From assembly GCF_001659785.1 (NCBI RefSeq), contig NZ_CP015961.1, forward strand, positions 1,860,001 through 1,924,000: DNA of 64,000 nt, in the 5' to 3' direction. This document shows, in pieces, positions 8,452 to 25,546 of the stretch. The position numbers were made by a program, and so were the translations under genes. Origin of the DNA: Dietzia timorensis (GTDB lineage Bacteria > Actinomycetota > Actinomycetes > Mycobacteriales > Mycobacteriaceae). How positions within the stretch are numbered: position 1 is the stretch's first letter; each line of letters opens with the position of its first letter. A model generated the notes under the pieces. That model was not told the origin of the DNA. It did no database searches and saw only the letters and a program-made list of their open reading frames with translations.

Positions 8452-9738
8452 CTACTCCGTGTCGGAGGCGGTGTCGGCACGCTCTCGGCGGAACGTGAGC
8501 ACGGCGTCGAAGATCCGCGCGGAGACGGAATATTTCCCGGACGTCGGTACTGCCTCTTCTCCACCGCCGCGGCGCAGAATCCAACCGGCGTTGGTGTCCT
8601 GCCCGAACGCCTCGGTCCGCCCAACCTTGTTGACGATGAGCAGATCGCACCCCTTGCGGGTGAGTTTCGCCCGCCCGTGGTCCAACACGGAGCCGTTGGC
8701 GTCTCCGGTTTCAGCCGCGAAACCAACGAGAGTGACGTCGGAAGGAACCGCTCCCTCGGCGCGAGCGTTCACGAGTCCCGCAAGCAAATCGGGGTTTCGA
8801 CGGAGGCGAATCGTCTCGGGCTCATCGTCCGCACCCTTTTTGAGCTTCGACTCGGAGACTGACTCCGGACGGAAGTCCGCGACGGCGGCGGCCTTGACGA
8901 CGATGTCCACGCCCGGCGCCTTTTCCATCAGGACCTCTTGCATCTCATGCGCGGAGATAACCCGATGGGTCTCTACTGCAGCCGGGTCGGGAAGATGCTG
9001 TGCTGCGGTGATCAGCGTGACATTCGCCCCGCGTGCAGCGGCGACCGCTGCGATGGCATGGCCCTGTTTTCCCGACGACCTGTTCCCGAGATAGCGAACG
9101 GGATCGAGCTCTTCCAGTGTCCCCCCGGCGGTGACGAGGACGGACAGGCCGATCATGTCCTGAGGAAGCGCGCCCGGATTATCGAGCAAGAGCTCACCGA
9201 GCCGGCCGATCTCATCGGCTTCGGGCAGCCGGCCGGCACCGGTGTCCGTACCGGTGAGGCGGCCGGAAGCCGGGGGCATGACGGTGGCGCCATCGGCGCG
9301 CAGCGTCGCGACATTCCGCCTCGTCGCCGGATGCTCCCACATTTCGGTATGCATCGCCGGGGCGAAGAGAACGGGACACGACGCGGTGAGAAGCGTCGTG
9401 GTGAGCAGGTCATCTGCTCGACCCTGGGCAACGCGGGCGAGTAGATCGGCCGTCGCCGGCGCGACCACGACAAGATCCGCCTGCTTGCCCAGATTCACGT
9501 GCCTCACCGACGGGACATCGGAGAACACGTCGGTGGATACCGGGTTGCCCGAGAGCGCCTCAAACGTGGCCGCGCCGACGAAGCGGAGCGCCGATTCGGT
9601 GGGAATGACCACCACGTGGTGGCCGCGCTCGCGGAAATGTCGGACGAGCTGGCACGCCTTATACGCGGCAATCCCGCCGCCGACGCCGACGATGACGCGG
9701 CCCTTGGTGCCGCCTTCCCAACCCGGCTGATCCACCAT
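8452..9738 (-). CDS. coaBC: Bifunctional CoaBC (phosphopantothenoylcysteine synthetase/decarboxylase)
   Basis: The 428-residue fusion catalyses two steps of coenzyme A synthesis. The N-terminal flavoprotein decarboxylase CoaC (about residues 1-195) shows VGGGIAAYKACQLVR, the catalytic His in PSVRHVNLG, and APAMHTEMW (His in place of the usual Asn, as in mycobacterial homologues). The C-terminal CoaB synthetase carries VTAGGTLEELDPVRYLGN, SSGKQGHAIA and the KLKKG loop with the conserved lysines. It lies five bases after rpoZ and is part of the mihF/gmk/rpoZ/coaBC gene string conserved in Corynebacteriales. Confidence 0.96.
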   Translation of the reverse strand: MVDQPGWEGGTKGRVIVGVGGGIAAYKACQLVRHFRERGHHVVVIPTESALRFVGAATFEALSGNPVSTDVFSDVPSVRHVNLGKQADLVVVAPATADLLARVAQGRADDLLTTTLLTASCPVLFAPAMHTEMWEHPATRRNVATLRADGATVMPPASGRLTGTDTGAGRLPEADEIGRLGELLLDNPGALPQDMIGLSVLVTAGGTLEELDPVRYLGNRSSGKQGHAIAAVAAARGANVTLITAAQHLPDPAAVETHRVISAHEMQEVLMEKAPGVDIVVKAAAVADFRPESVSESKLKKGADDEPETIRLRRNPDLLAGLVNARAEGAVPSDVTLVGFAAETGDANGSVLDHGRAKLTRKGCDLLIVNKVGRTEAFGQDTNAGWILRRGGGEEAVPTSGKYSVSARIFDAVLTFRRERADTASDTE

Positions 9739-9743
9739 TTCAG

Positions 9744-10034
9744 TTACTGCTCGGAGTATTCCAACATGTCATGGTGGATCTCGCGCAGGGCCGTGGTGAG
9801 CGGCTTCTCCTGCGCGGAGGGGTTCACGAGCGGGCCGACGTACTCCAGGATGCCGTCGGCAAACTGGTTGTAGTAGTCGTTGATCTGACGTGCACGCTTT
9901 GCTGCGAAGATCACCAGCGAGTACTTGCTCGAGGCGCGCTCGAGCAGCTCGTCGATCGGCGGGTTGGTAATGCCCACCGGGGTGTCGTACAGCGGTGCGG
10001 ATGAGGTCTTGGTCTCATCACCGGAAGCAGCCAC
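9744..10034 (-). CDS. rpoZ: RNA polymerase omega subunit
   Basis: The 96-residue subunit helps assemble and stabilise RNA polymerase by clamping beta-prime. The central segment [20 protein letters not shown] followed by [14 protein letters not shown] is the conserved omega fold. The start is a GTG (VAASGDETK) after an excellent AGGAGG box with six bases of spacing. It lies between gmk (17 bases upstream) and coaBC, the standard order in Actinobacteria. Confidence 0.96.
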   Translation of the reverse strand: MAASGDETKTSSAPLYDTPVGITNPPIDELLERASSKYSLVIFAAKRARQINDYYNQFADGILEYVGPLVNPSAQEKPLTTALREIHHDMLEYSEQ

Positions 10035-10051
10035 GAAATTCCTCCTGCGTA

Positions 10052-10663
10052 TTACTTGTCCAGGCCTGGACCGACTAGCAACTGTACCAGCTCGTCCACG
10101 GATTCAGAGATGTCGTCGTTGACGACGATGGTGTCGAACTCGTCCTGGGCGTCCATTTCCTCCCGCGCGGTGGCCAGCCGTCGTTCGACGACCTCGGCGG
10201 TCTCGGTGCCCCGCGACCGCAACCGGCGTTCGAGCTCGTCCCATGACGGCGGGGCGAGGAACACGAAGTGCGCATCGGGCGCGGTGGACTTGATGGCACG
10301 CACGCCAGCCAGGTCCACCTCGACGAGCACGGGACGTCCGGCGTCGAGCGCCTCTTCGACTGGAGCCGCCGGCGTGCCGGACAGCTGGATGCCAGAGTGG
10401 ATCTCCGCCCACTCGAGCATGCGTCCGGAGGCGATCGCCGCCTCGAACTCTTCTTTACTCACGAAGTAGTAATCGCGACCGTCCACTTCCCCTGGGCGGG
10501 GCGCGCGTGTGGTCATCGAGACGCTGAAGTAGAGGTTGTCGATTCGGTCGCGTAATCCGGCCACGATCGTGGATTTACCAACGGCAGAGGGGCCGGCCAG
10601 GACAACCAGCCGACCCCTCGTGCGGGCCGGATCGGCGGAACCTTGGCCGTCTTGGCTAGCCAC
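10052..10663 (-). CDS. gmk: Guanylate kinase
   Basis: The 203-residue enzyme phosphorylates GMP to GDP. The P-loop GPSAVGKST (about residues 24-32), the GMP-binding region [19 protein letters not shown] and the lid EIHSG are intact. The GTG start (VASQDGQG) is preceded by AAAGGA at about eight bases. It begins 70 bases beyond the mihF terminator and is followed closely by rpoZ. Confidence 0.96.
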   Translation of the reverse strand: MASQDGQGSADPARTRGRLVVLAGPSAVGKSTIVAGLRDRIDNLYFSVSMTTRAPRPGEVDGRDYYFVSKEEFEAAIASGRMLEWAEIHSGIQLSGTPAAPVEEALDAGRPVLVEVDLAGVRAIKSTAPDAHFVFLAPPSWDELERRLRSRGTETAEVVERRLATAREEMDAQDEFDTIVVNDDISESVDELVQLLVGPGLDK

Positions 10664-10733
10664 ACCGATCCTTTCACTATGGGAGCGCGCGAGCTCTCGT
10701 TGTAGGCGCGCGTCCGCTATCTACAGAAAACAG

Positions 10734-10792
10734 CTGGGGCGGCTGCGAAGAGGCAGCAGGCTTTGTGCCTCTGCGCCTCGCAGCCGCCCCAG
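10734..10792 (-). terminator. Strong nested terminator of mihF
   Basis: Two 15-base arms, CTGGGGCGGCTGCGA (10734-10748) and its exact complement (10778-10792), enclose a second seven-pair stem AGAGGCA/TGCCTCT (10749-10755 and 10766-10772) with a ten-base loop. Read on the minus strand the hairpin is followed by CTGTTTTCTG, a U-rich tail. It starts 12 bases behind the mihF stop, so it should end the mihF transcript and insulate gmk. Confidence 0.88.
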
Positions 10793-10804
10793 TGTGGACG
10801 AGTC

Positions 10805-11128
10805 TTAGTCGACCTCGAAGTCGAAGTGCTCCAGGAGGGCGCGACGCTGACGATCGCCGAGGCCGCGGAGGCGGCGCGTCGGGGCGATCTCGAGGGTCTG
10901 CATGATCTCCTGTGCCTTGACCTTGCCAACCTTCGGGAGAGCCTCGAGAAGGGCGGACACCTTCATCTTGCCGAGGATCTCATCGGTCTCGGCGTCTTTG
11001 AGCACCTGCTTCAGGTCGGTACCGCCTCGCTTCAGGCTCTCTTTGAGCTCCTTGCGGGCGCGACGGGCAGCAGCCGCCTTCTCCAAAGCGGCAGCGCGCT
11101 CTTCTGGGGTCAGCTGGGGAAGGGCCAC
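10805..11128 (-). CDS. mihF: Mycobacterial-type integration host factor
   Basis: The 107-residue protein is the nucleoid-associated mIHF of Actinobacteria, unrelated to E. coli IHF. It bends DNA and acts in chromosome organisation. The start is a GTG (VALPQLTPEERAAALEKA) four bases after GGAGG; the upstream in-frame extension lacks homology. An N-terminal charged helix is followed by the helix-two-turn-helix region with LPKVGKVKAQEIM and RLRGLGDRQRRALLEHF. It is a single-gene transcription unit with its own upstream gap (11129-11342) and a strong terminator. Confidence 0.95.
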   Translation of the reverse strand: MALPQLTPEERAAALEKAAAARRARKELKESLKRGGTDLKQVLKDAETDEILGKMKVSALLEALPKVGKVKAQEIMQTLEIAPTRRLRGLGDRQRRALLEHFDFEVD

Positions 11129-11305
11129 AATTCCTCCGTAAGTTCGAGTGATTCGTTCGTTGTCGTTGATGTGCGACTGCCAACGGTAAGGCATGCACAC
11201 CGGTCAAAGTTAATCGCCCCTGGCAATGATGCGAAGCATTTCCCGCCAAGCGGCGGAAAAGCGCTTCTGCCGGGAACCGAAACAACTTCGTCGGGGTACA
11301 CGGTA

Positions 11306-11329
11306 CCTGGCAAATCAAGATTTACCAGG
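11306..11329 (-). terminator. Hairpin behind pyrF
   Basis: CCTGGCAAAT and ATTTACCAGG form a ten-pair stem (one G-U on the RNA) with a CAAG loop, 13 bases downstream of the pyrF stop. A U-tract is lacking. It probably ends the pyr operon transcript, but could also be part of the mihF upstream region. A second, imperfect inverted repeat lies at about 11239-11259. Confidence 0.45.
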
Positions 11330-11342
11330 AGAAAGCCGCGGG

Positions 11343-12214
11343 TTAGTCGGAATTTCCCAACTGGGAAAGTTCTTTTATGACGCCGGACGTGGCGGCTCTC
11401 AACTTCTCCACATCCGGCCCCTCGCTCAAAACGCTGCGGGAGACGTTGATCATCGCGGCGTCCAGATTCGACCCGCATACACGCCGCACGTCCGACGGCG
11501 TGCCTCCCTGTGCTCCGAAGCCCGGGACCAGCAGCGGACCGTGTTCCGAACCCACTTGCGGGGGGTTTTTGACCGTCGCTCCGAGTACCAGTCCAAACGA
11601 AGGGTCGGAGCCTCCGCGCACCGCCAGATTCTGTTGCCGCACCTCGTCCGCAACCGCCTGTGCCACCGTGCTCTCTCCCCCTCTTTCTGAGGGGCTCGTG
11701 AGAGTTGCGTTCTGCAGATTCACGGCTTCCGGATTGGACGTGGCGGCGAGGATGTAGAGCCCCTTGCCCGTGTCGGCGGCGAGGTCGAAGGCTGGCGCGA
11801 GGGCACCGACACCGAGGTACGGAGACAAGGTCAGCGCGTCGCAATAGAACGGTGCGTCCGCCCCGAGCCACGCCCGCGCGTAGGCCGCGAGCGTGGAACC
11901 GATGTCGCCTCGCTTGGCGTCGGCAATGACGAGTGCACCCGTGTCGCGGGCGCGCTCACATACCTCCTCGAGAACGGCCATTCCCGCCGAACCGTAGGCT
12001 TCGAAGAAAGCGACCTGCGGTTTGATGGACGCCGCCAGATCCCCGGCCGCCTCGAGAACGCGCAGAGAGAACTCCCTCGCTCCCCCGGCGTCATCGGCGA
12101 GACCCCACTGGGCGAGGAGGTTCGGGTGCGGGTCGATCCCCAGGCACAGCGAGCCGCGCGTGGCGACCGCGTCCCGTACTCTCCTGCCGTAGGGCTCTAC
12201 GGTTGTCGAGGCGC

Positions 12215-12218
<4 letters not shown>
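11343..12218 (-). CDS. pyrF: Orotidine 5'-phosphate decarboxylase (type 2)
   Basis: The 291-residue enzyme decarboxylates OMP to UMP, the last step of pyrimidine synthesis. The catalytic lysine lies in [10 protein letters not shown] and substrate contacts are seen in [16 protein letters not shown] and [11 protein letters not shown]. The length and motifs match the mycobacterial type 2 subfamily rather than the shorter E. coli form. The ATG overlaps the carB stop by four bases. It is the last gene of the pyrR-to-pyrF operon. Confidence 0.96.
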
Positions 12219-15580
<3,362 letters not shown>

Positions 15581-16792
15581 TTACTGGGCCGCCTTTCCGG
15601 TTCCGGTCGCACCCTTGCGGCCGGACATGAGATCGAAGAACTTGTCGAACAGGTCGGAGGCGTCGTGCGGTCCCGCCGCGGCCTCCGGGTGGTACTGCAC
15701 CGAGAAGGCGCTGCCGTCGGCGAGCGCGACGCCCTCGACGACGTCGTCGTTCGCGCACACGTGGGTGACCTTCGCCTTACCGAACGGCGAATCCCACTCG
15801 CCGCCCTCGGGCGACTTGAGCGCGAAGCCATGATTCTGCGAGGTGATGGCGACCTTTCCGGTCGCGAGTTCCTTGACCGGAACGTTGATGCCGCGGTGTC
15901 CGAACTGCATCTTGTAGGTGTCGAGGCCGAGCGCGCGGCCGAGGATCTGGTTGCCGAAGCAGATGCCGAAGAACGGGATCTTCTCCCCCAGCACCTTCGC
16001 GGTGAGCTCGACCGCTGCGTCCGCCGTGGCCGGGTCGCCCGGGCCGTTGGACAAGAACACGCCGTCGGGATTGATCGCCTTGATGTCGTCGAGGGTGGCA
16101 TCGTGCGGCAGCACGTGAACCTCGATGCCGCGCTGCGCGAGCATGCGGGGCGTGTTCGACTTGATGCCGAGGTCCAGCGCCGCAACGCGAAGCTTCGACT
16201 CCTTCGGGGCGACCACATAGGCCGAGGTCGTCGACACCTCGGCGGAGAGGTTTGCGCCGGCCATCGATTCCTGGCCGCGGACCTTCTCCAGCAGCGCCTC
16301 GGTGTCATTGCCGGTGAGCGCTTCGCCGGAGAAGATCCCTGCCTTCATCGAACCGTGGTCGCGGAGTCGGCGCACGATGGCGCGGGTATCCACGCTGCTG
16401 ATACCGACGATGCCCTGCTCGGCGAGCTCCGATTCGAGGGTGCGCTCCGAGCGCCAATTAGATGCCCGGCGGGAGCTGTCGCGGATCACGAAGCCCGAAA
16501 CCCACACCTTGCCTGACGAATCGGTGGCGCCATCGACGCGTGATTCGCCGTCCTCGGAGTTCCAACCGGTGTTACCGATTTGCGGGGCCGTCGCGACGAC
16601 GATCTGCCTGCAGTACGAGGGGTCCGTCAGCGTCTCCTGGTAACCGGACATGCCGGTGGTGAACACCGCCTCGCCGAGCGTTTCGCCCTGCGCGCCGTAG
16701 GTGAAGCCGCGATGAATGCTGCCGTCTTCGAGTACCAATACGGCCGGATCGGGGATCAAGCCACCGCCCGGTGCCTGCGTGAGGCTGCTCAT
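15581..16792 (-). CDS. carA: Carbamoyl-phosphate synthase small chain
   Basis: The 403-residue glutaminase subunit supplies ammonia to CarB. The C-terminal class I amidotransferase domain has the nucleophile in [12 protein letters not shown] (the CFGNQ variant seen in Corynebacteriales) and the catalytic His/Glu in [10 protein letters not shown]. The N-terminal CPSase domain is complete. The ATG at 16792 has GGAG at six bases and overlaps the stop of the PH-like gene by four bases, which decides against the longer upstream frame. Confidence 0.97.
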   Translation of the reverse strand: MSSLTQAPGGGLIPDPAVLVLEDGSIHRGFTYGAQGETLGEAVFTTGMSGYQETLTDPSYCRQIVVATAPQIGNTGWNSEDGESRVDGATDSSGKVWVSGFVIRDSSRRASNWRSERTLESELAEQGIVGISSVDTRAIVRRLRDHGSMKAGIFSGEALTGNDTEALLEKVRGQESMAGANLSAEVSTTSAYVVAPKESKLRVAALDLGIKSNTPRMLAQRGIEVHVLPHDATLDDIKAINPDGVFLSNGPGDPATADAAVELTAKVLGEKIPFFGICFGNQILGRALGLDTYKMQFGHRGINVPVKELATGKVAITSQNHGFALKSPEGGEWDSPFGKAKVTHVCANDDVVEGVALADGSAFSVQYHPEAAAGPHDASDLFDKFFDLMSGRKGATGTGKAAQ

Positions 16793-17286
16793 TTGCTCTC
16801 CTTCAATGCCGTCCAAGCCGAGTAATTGTCTTTATCATCCGCGCGGAAGCCGGTGTCGATGTCGATGGGATCACCGTTGCCTTCCGCGGTCCAGGTGAAT
16901 ACGAGGATTCCCTTGCCGGGCACGACCTTGTTCGCGATGCGCGAATCGGTGCGAACAGCGCGTAGGTCCGCGTCGGGGATCCAGATCTGCCCGCCGTCAA
17001 GGTTGAGCAGGATGCCTTCCGGGTAGGCGATGAGGTCGCCCGCGCTGCGGAATCCCAGCGGTTCCTGCACGACACGGTCCTGCCAGTGCCCGGCGGTCGT
17101 CGAACCCACGTACACACCGCTGAGCGGTTCAAGCGTCGGTTCGCCGAGGGCGGCCGGCACGGTGGGAAGCGTGCCGAGCACGCCGGCCTGCGCCTTCTTC
17201 CGCTTGGTCCAGCCCTTCCACATGAGCAGCGCCGCGATGACGACGATGATGGCCGCGATGATCGCGGTCCAGGTGTTCTGGGTCAT
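16789..17286 (-). CDS. PH-like domain membrane protein embedded in the pyr operon (Rv1382-like)
   Basis: The 165-residue protein has one transmembrane helix (about residues 8-26, [16 protein letters not shown]) followed by a basic KRKK stretch, consistent with a cytoplasmic C-terminal domain. The remainder is a beta-rich region I read as a bacterial PH-like fold. An uncharacterised protein at the same place, between pyrC and carA, is known in mycobacteria (Rv1382). The ATG at 17286 has a GGGGAG box and overlaps the pyrC stop by four bases; its own stop overlaps the carA start by four bases. No enzymatic motif is visible. The tight embedding suggests co-translation with pyrimidine enzymes; the function is unknown. 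Confidence 0.85.
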   Translation of the reverse strand: MTQNTWTAIIAAIIVVIAALLMWKGWTKRKKAQAGVLGTLPTVPAALGEPTLEPLSGVYVGSTTAGHWQDRVVQEPLGFRSAGDLIAYPEGILLNLDGGQIWIPDADLRAVRTDSRIANKVVPGKGILVFTWTAEGNGDPIDIDTGFRADDKDNYSAWTALKESK

Positions 17287-18605
17287 CGGTTCTGCTCCCC
17301 TTCGTTCTCGCGCTGATGAGTGACCTTGCCGCGGAGGATCGTCGTCGACACCGCGGCCTGGAAGGTCATTCCCGCGTACGGGGTGTTTTCCGAGAGGCTC
17401 TGCAGACCGTCCGGTGTCACGGTCCATTCGCGCTTATCGTCGATGACGGCGATGTTGGCGGGTTCGCCCACCTCGAGGGGCCTGCCCTGATCGGCGAGTC
17501 CGGCGATCTGTGCCGGGCGCTCGCTCATGACTCGGCTGACCCATCGCCAGTCGCACTCGCCGGATTCGACGAAAAGCTGCGCCACGATGGGCAGCGCCGT
17601 CTCGAGCCCGAGCATTCCGGGGCGCGCCTGTGCGAACTCGCAGCATTTCTCCTGGCTGGCGTGGGGAGCGTGATCAGTGGCGACGCAGTCGACCACTCCG
17701 TCCTTGAGCGCCCGGCGCAGTGCTTCCGCGTCGCTGGATTCGCGCAGAGGCGGATTGACGCGAAAGACGCCGTCGTAGGTGTCGAGTTTCGAGTCATCGA
17801 GGATGAGGTGGTGCGGCGTCACTTCTGCAGTGATGTCGACTCCCTGCGCCTTTGCCCATTTGAGTAGTTCCACGGTCCCCGCCGTCGAGGCGTGGCAGAT
17901 GTGCACTCGCGCTCCGGCGTCACGCGCCAGCAGCGCGTCGCGCGCGACGATGGATTCCTCGGCAGCACGAGGCCACCCGGCGAGGCCGAGCCGAGCCGCA
18001 TTCGGGCCCTCGTGCGCGACCGCGCCGACGGTAAGCCGCGGCTCCTCGGCATGCTGGGCGATGAGAACACCGAGCGAGGCCGAGTACTCGAGAGCGCGCC
18101 GCATGATCATGGGCTCGTGCACGCATTTGCCGTCGTCGGAGAAGATCTTCACCTTCCCCTCTCCGGCCGCCATCTGCCCCATTTCGGCGAGCTGGGCGCC
18201 TTCGAGCCCGACGGTGACCGCGCCGACCGGATGCACATCGCACAACCCGACATCCCGGCCGATGCGGTACACCGAATCGGTGATCGTCTGGTTGTCGGCG
18301 ACCGGCTGCGTGTTCGCCATCGCGAAGACGGCCGTGTAGCCGCCGCTCGCCGCGGCGCGGGAGCCGGACTCGATGGTCTCGGTATCCTCCCGGCCGGGCT
18401 CGCGCAGGTGGGTATGCATGTCGACAAAGCCCGGGAGCGCGACCTGCCCACTGCGATCGACGACGGTGGCGTCCTCCGCGGCGAGGCCCGGACCGATCTC
18501 GGTGATCACACCCGCGTCGATGCGCACATCGACCGCGTCGCCCTCGCCGTAGAGGCGGACCCCCTTGAGCAGGAGCGAATTATTGTCTGCGTTCTGTTGA
18601 GTCAC
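17283..18605 (-). CDS. pyrC: Dihydroorotase
   Basis: The 440-residue amidohydrolase closes carbamoyl aspartate to dihydroorotate. Metal-binding motifs are [10 protein letters not shown] near residue 62, [15 protein letters not shown] and the catalytic ATDHAPH. The [10 protein letters not shown] segment corresponds to the region around the metal site of class I enzymes. Translation starts at a GTG (VTQQNADNN) immediately after the pyrB stop with no spacer. The stop overlaps the next gene by four bases. Confidence 0.97.
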   Translation of the reverse strand: MTQQNADNNSLLLKGVRLYGEGDAVDVRIDAGVITEIGPGLAAEDATVVDRSGQVALPGFVDMHTHLREPGREDTETIESGSRAAASGGYTAVFAMANTQPVADNQTITDSVYRIGRDVGLCDVHPVGAVTVGLEGAQLAEMGQMAAGEGKVKIFSDDGKCVHEPMIMRRALEYSASLGVLIAQHAEEPRLTVGAVAHEGPNAARLGLAGWPRAAEESIVARDALLARDAGARVHICHASTAGTVELLKWAKAQGVDITAEVTPHHLILDDSKLDTYDGVFRVNPPLRESSDAEALRRALKDGVVDCVATDHAPHASQEKCCEFAQARPGMLGLETALPIVAQLFVESGECDWRWVSRVMSERPAQIAGLADQGRPLEVGEPANIAVIDDKREWTVTPDGLQSLSENTPYAGMTFQAAVSTTILRGKVTHQRENEGEQNR

Positions 18606-20209
<1,604 letters not shown>

Positions 20210-20212
<3 letters not shown>

Positions 20213-20800
20213 GGCGTCCGACGTCGGTGTGTCGCCGTCCCCGTCCGACATCGGAGAATCGACGTTGTCCGAGTGGGCATCGGAGTGCTCCGCGCCGGAC
20301 TCGTCCATCGCGGCGACGGCGGCCTCGGCGGCCTTGATGTGGTCGGCCAACCCGGCGATCTGGTCAAGCACGGCGTTGACGTAGGCCATCGACTTTTCTG
20401 CTGCGATGTCCGCCGTCAGAAGTACCGCCTGATCGATGATCGTGGCTCGCGGCGTCTCGGCGGGGCCGTACAGCAGTTCCCAGGCGCCGACACGAAGGAT
20501 CGCGCGGTCCACCGCGGGGATGCGGTCGAGTACCCATCCATCGAGGTGGTCGGAGATCGCGTCGTCGATCGTGGAGCGGTGCTCGTCGACGCCCTCGACG
20601 ATGGACCGCGCGAACGGCGAGACCTCACCGATCTCGGCGTTGAGCGCGCCGAGCTCCTGCCGCTCCTGGGCGAGCTCGGTCGCATTGACGGAACGCATTT
20701 CCGCCTCGAACAGCAGCGATGCCGCGCGCCGCCGGGAACGGAAACGTGTGCCCCGGCGGCGATAGGGGTCGGCCGAAGGGCCGTGTGCGGGCTCGGCCAT
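20210..20800 (-). CDS. nusB: Transcription antitermination factor NusB
   Basis: The 196-residue RNA-binding protein works with NusE (S10) in antitermination of rRNA operons. The helical NusB core spans about residues 18-155, with RRRAASLLFEAEMR at the start and AILRVGAWELLYG plus AYVNAVLDQIA near its end. A basic N-terminal stretch and an acidic Asp/Ser-rich tail of about 40 residues extend it beyond the E. coli length; such acidic tails are seen in actinobacterial homologues. The ATG lies two bases after the efp stop. Confidence 0.95.
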
Positions 20801-20802
20801 TC

Positions 20803-21366
20803 TTAGTCGTTCACCCGGCTCAGGTAGCTGCCGTCACGCGTGTCGATGCGCAGCTTGTCGCCCGTGTTGATGAACAGCGGGACCTGTACCTCGGCGCCGG
20901 TCTCGAGAGTGGCCGGCTTGGTGCCGCCGGTGGAGCGGTCGCCCTGCAGGCCCGGGTCGGTCTGCTCGACCACGAGGTTCACCGCGACCGGCATCTCGGC
21001 GAATAGCGGCAGGCCCTCGTGCATGGACACCTGCACGGTCTCGTTCTCGAGGAGGAAGCGGGCGCCGTCGCCCATCACGGTCGGGGTGACGTTGAGCTGA
21101 TCGAACGTCTCCGAATCCATGAGCACGTAGTCCTCGCCATCGCGGTACAGGTATTGCATGTCACGGCGATCGACGGTGGCCGTCTCGACCTTGACGCCCG
21201 CGTTGTAGGTCTTGTCGATGGTCTTGCCGGAGACGACGTTCTTCTGCTTCGTCCTTACGAATGCGGGGCCCTTGCCCGGCTTGACGTGCTGGAACTCGAC
21301 GATCTGCCAGAGTTCGTTGTCCTCCTTGAGAACGAGCCCGTTCTTGAAATCGGCGGTTGACGCCAT
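20803..21366 (-). CDS. efp: Elongation factor P
   Basis: The 187-residue factor relieves ribosome stalling at polyproline stretches. Three beta-barrel domains are present. The tip loop has Lys32 in KPGKGPAF; in Actinobacteria this lysine works unmodified in a Pro-Gly-Lys-Gly-Pro loop, and no epmA-like modification gene is seen in this window. The C-terminal signature [16 protein letters not shown] is intact. It lies between pepQ and nusB, the usual actinobacterial order. Confidence 0.98.
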   Translation of the reverse strand: MASTADFKNGLVLKEDNELWQIVEFQHVKPGKGPAFVRTKQKNVVSGKTIDKTYNAGVKVETATVDRRDMQYLYRDGEDYVLMDSETFDQLNVTPTVMGDGARFLLENETVQVSMHEGLPLFAEMPVAVNLVVEQTDPGLQGDRSTGGTKPATLETGAEVQVPLFINTGDKLRIDTRDGSYLSRVND

Positions 21367-21427
21367 ATGTCTCTCCTAGCTCTTGCCAATTGTGTCTGCT
21401 GTTGTCTAGTTCATGTGCTCGCGGCCG

Positions 21428-23670
<2,243 letters not shown>

Positions 23671-23677
23671 CTACTCC

Positions 23678-24271
23678 TCATGTGTGTTTGTCGTCATTCG
23701 ATTCTTCTGCGAGTTCCGTCGCCAACACCGGGTCGAGGAACTCGACGAGCTCTCTCACCACTTTGCCAGTGCTGCGTCGTTCGGTTGAAACGGAGATGGT
23801 CGAGACCTCTTTGTAGAGGGGCGCCCTGTCGGTGTGGAGCTGCTGATACCGGGCGAGCACGTCGGAACCCGCGAGCAGAGGCCGATTCCCGCCTCCGCTG
23901 CGGCGCGAACCCTCGGCAACACCGATCGTCAGATGGACGACGGTGAAATCGTGGAGCCGTGTGCGGGTTGCCTCCCGCATGATCGCGCCCCCTCCGAGGG
24001 ACACGACGCCTGTGGCCGAAGCGAGGGTCTCGGCGACGATGCGCTCTTCGGTATCGCGGAAATAGCCCTCTCCCCGCGAGGAGAAAATTTCCGGGATTGA
24101 GCTGTGCTGGTCGACCTCGATGAGATGGTCGGTGTCCGCGAAAGGTACGCCGAGGGTCTTGGCGAGCCGCTTGCCGACGGTCGTCTTGCCGGAGCCCGGC
24201 ATTCCGATGACGACGTACGGTTCCGGCCACCGCGAGCCGTCGCGTCTCGCAATCGAACGTGGTGAGGACAT
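23678..24271 (-). CDS. aroK: Shikimate kinase
   Basis: The 197-residue enzyme phosphorylates shikimate with ATP. The P-loop GMPGSGKTT, the shikimate-binding DTDHLIEVD and FRDTEER, and the Gly-rich VVSLGGGA are intact. The ATG at 24271 is used. A GTG at 24292 that overlaps the aroC stop by one base would add seven residues (VGRNLHA) and cannot be excluded. It is tightly coupled between aroC and aroB. Confidence 0.94.
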   Translation of the reverse strand: MSSPRSIARRDGSRWPEPYVVIGMPGSGKTTVGKRLAKTLGVPFADTDHLIEVDQHSSIPEIFSSRGEGYFRDTEERIVAETLASATGVVSLGGGAIMREATRTRLHDFTVVHLTIGVAEGSRRSGGGNRPLLAGSDVLARYQQLHTDRAPLYKEVSTISVSTERRSTGKVVRELVEFLDPVLATELAEESNDDKHT

Positions 24272-24291
24272 GGCGTGGAGGTTTCTGCCCA

Positions 24292-25488
24292 CTACTCTTC
24301 GCCGAATGCGAGGCGCTCGGACACGCGCTCCCGGTATGCCTCGAAGTTACGGCGGGTCTCGGCGATCGAATCGCCTCCGAACTTCGCGAGCACGGCGCGG
24401 GCAACAACGCAGGCCACCGCGGCCTCGGCCACGACACCGGCCGCGGGAACCGCGCATACATCGGAGCGCTGGTGGATCGCCGACGCCTTCGACCCATCGG
24501 ACATGTCCACCGTCGACAACGCGCGCGGCACCGTCGAAATCGGCTTCATCGCTGCGCGTACCCGCAGTTGTTGTCCGTTGGTCATTCCACCTTCGAGACC
24601 ACCGGCACGGTTTGTCGAGCGCGTCACCCCTGAATCATCGACGTAGATCTCATCGTGTGCCTGGGAGCCGCGGCGGCGGGCGGTGGTGAAGCCGTCGCCG
24701 ACCTCGACGCCCTTGATGGCCTGAATTCCCATGAGCTCGCCGGCGAGCTGAGAATCGAGGCGCTCGGGGCCCGAGATGTGCGATCCCAGGCCGATTGGTA
24801 GGGCATCGACGATGACCTCGACGACGCCGCCCAGGGTGTCGCCGGCCTTCTTCGCGGCCTCGATTCGGGAGATCATGTCCGTCTCGGCCTCCGAGCCGAA
24901 GGCGCGTACGGGGCTGTCGTCGATCGCGGCGAGATCGGAAGGTTCGGGAGTCGGTCCCTCGTAGGGCGCGGACTCGCCGATGGAGATGACGTGGGAGATG
25001 ACCTCCGTGCCGAACAATTCACGCAGGAAGTTCCGCGCGATCGTGCCGCAGACGACGCGAGATGCGGTCTCGCGCGCGCTCGCGCGTTCGAGGACCATGC
25101 GGGCGTCGTCGAAGTCGTACTTGAGCATTCCGGCGTAGTCGGCGTGCCCAGGGCGTGGTCGAGTGAGCTTTGCCGCACGTGCCTGATCGGAGATCTCCGC
25201 GGGATCGATCGGATCGGCGGACATGATCTGCTCCCACTTGGGCCACTCGGTATTGCCGATCTCGATGGCGATGGGCGAGCCGATCGTCTTGCCGTGGCGA
25301 ATACCGGTGAGCAGACGCAACGCGTCCTGCTCGAACTTCATCCGGGCGCCGCGCCCATAGCCGAGCTTGCGACGGCCGAGTTGGGTAGCGATATCTTCGC
25401 GCACGATGCCGACGCCGGCGACCATGCCTTCGACCATGGCCACCAGTGACTGGCCGTGCGATTCTCCTGCAGTAGTCCACTTGAGCAC
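24292..25488 (-). CDS. aroC: Chorismate synthase
   Basis: The 398-residue FMN-dependent enzyme forms chorismate from EPSP. The N-terminus [20 protein letters not shown], the signature [13 protein letters not shown] and the flavin-site [10 protein letters not shown] are characteristic. The start is a GTG at 25488; the in-frame sequence upstream is not homologous. Only a weak ribosome binding site is visible. It begins the aroC-aroK-aroB run. Confidence 0.96.
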   Translation of the reverse strand: MLKWTTAGESHGQSLVAMVEGMVAGVGIVREDIATQLGRRKLGYGRGARMKFEQDALRLLTGIRHGKTIGSPIAIEIGNTEWPKWEQIMSADPIDPAEISDQARAAKLTRPRPGHADYAGMLKYDFDDARMVLERASARETASRVVCGTIARNFLRELFGTEVISHVISIGESAPYEGPTPEPSDLAAIDDSPVRAFGSEAETDMISRIEAAKKAGDTLGGVVEVIVDALPIGLGSHISGPERLDSQLAGELMGIQAIKGVEVGDGFTTARRRGSQAHDEIYVDDSGVTRSTNRAGGLEGGMTNGQQLRVRAAMKPISTVPRALSTVDMSDGSKASAIHQRSDVCAVPAAGVVAEAAVACVVARAVLAKFGGDSIAETRRNFEAYRERVSERLAFGEE

Positions 25489-25546
25489 GGGGTCAAGTAT
25501 CCCACGAACCCCCGTACGAGGGCGATTCGGGTAGTTGGGTCGATTT

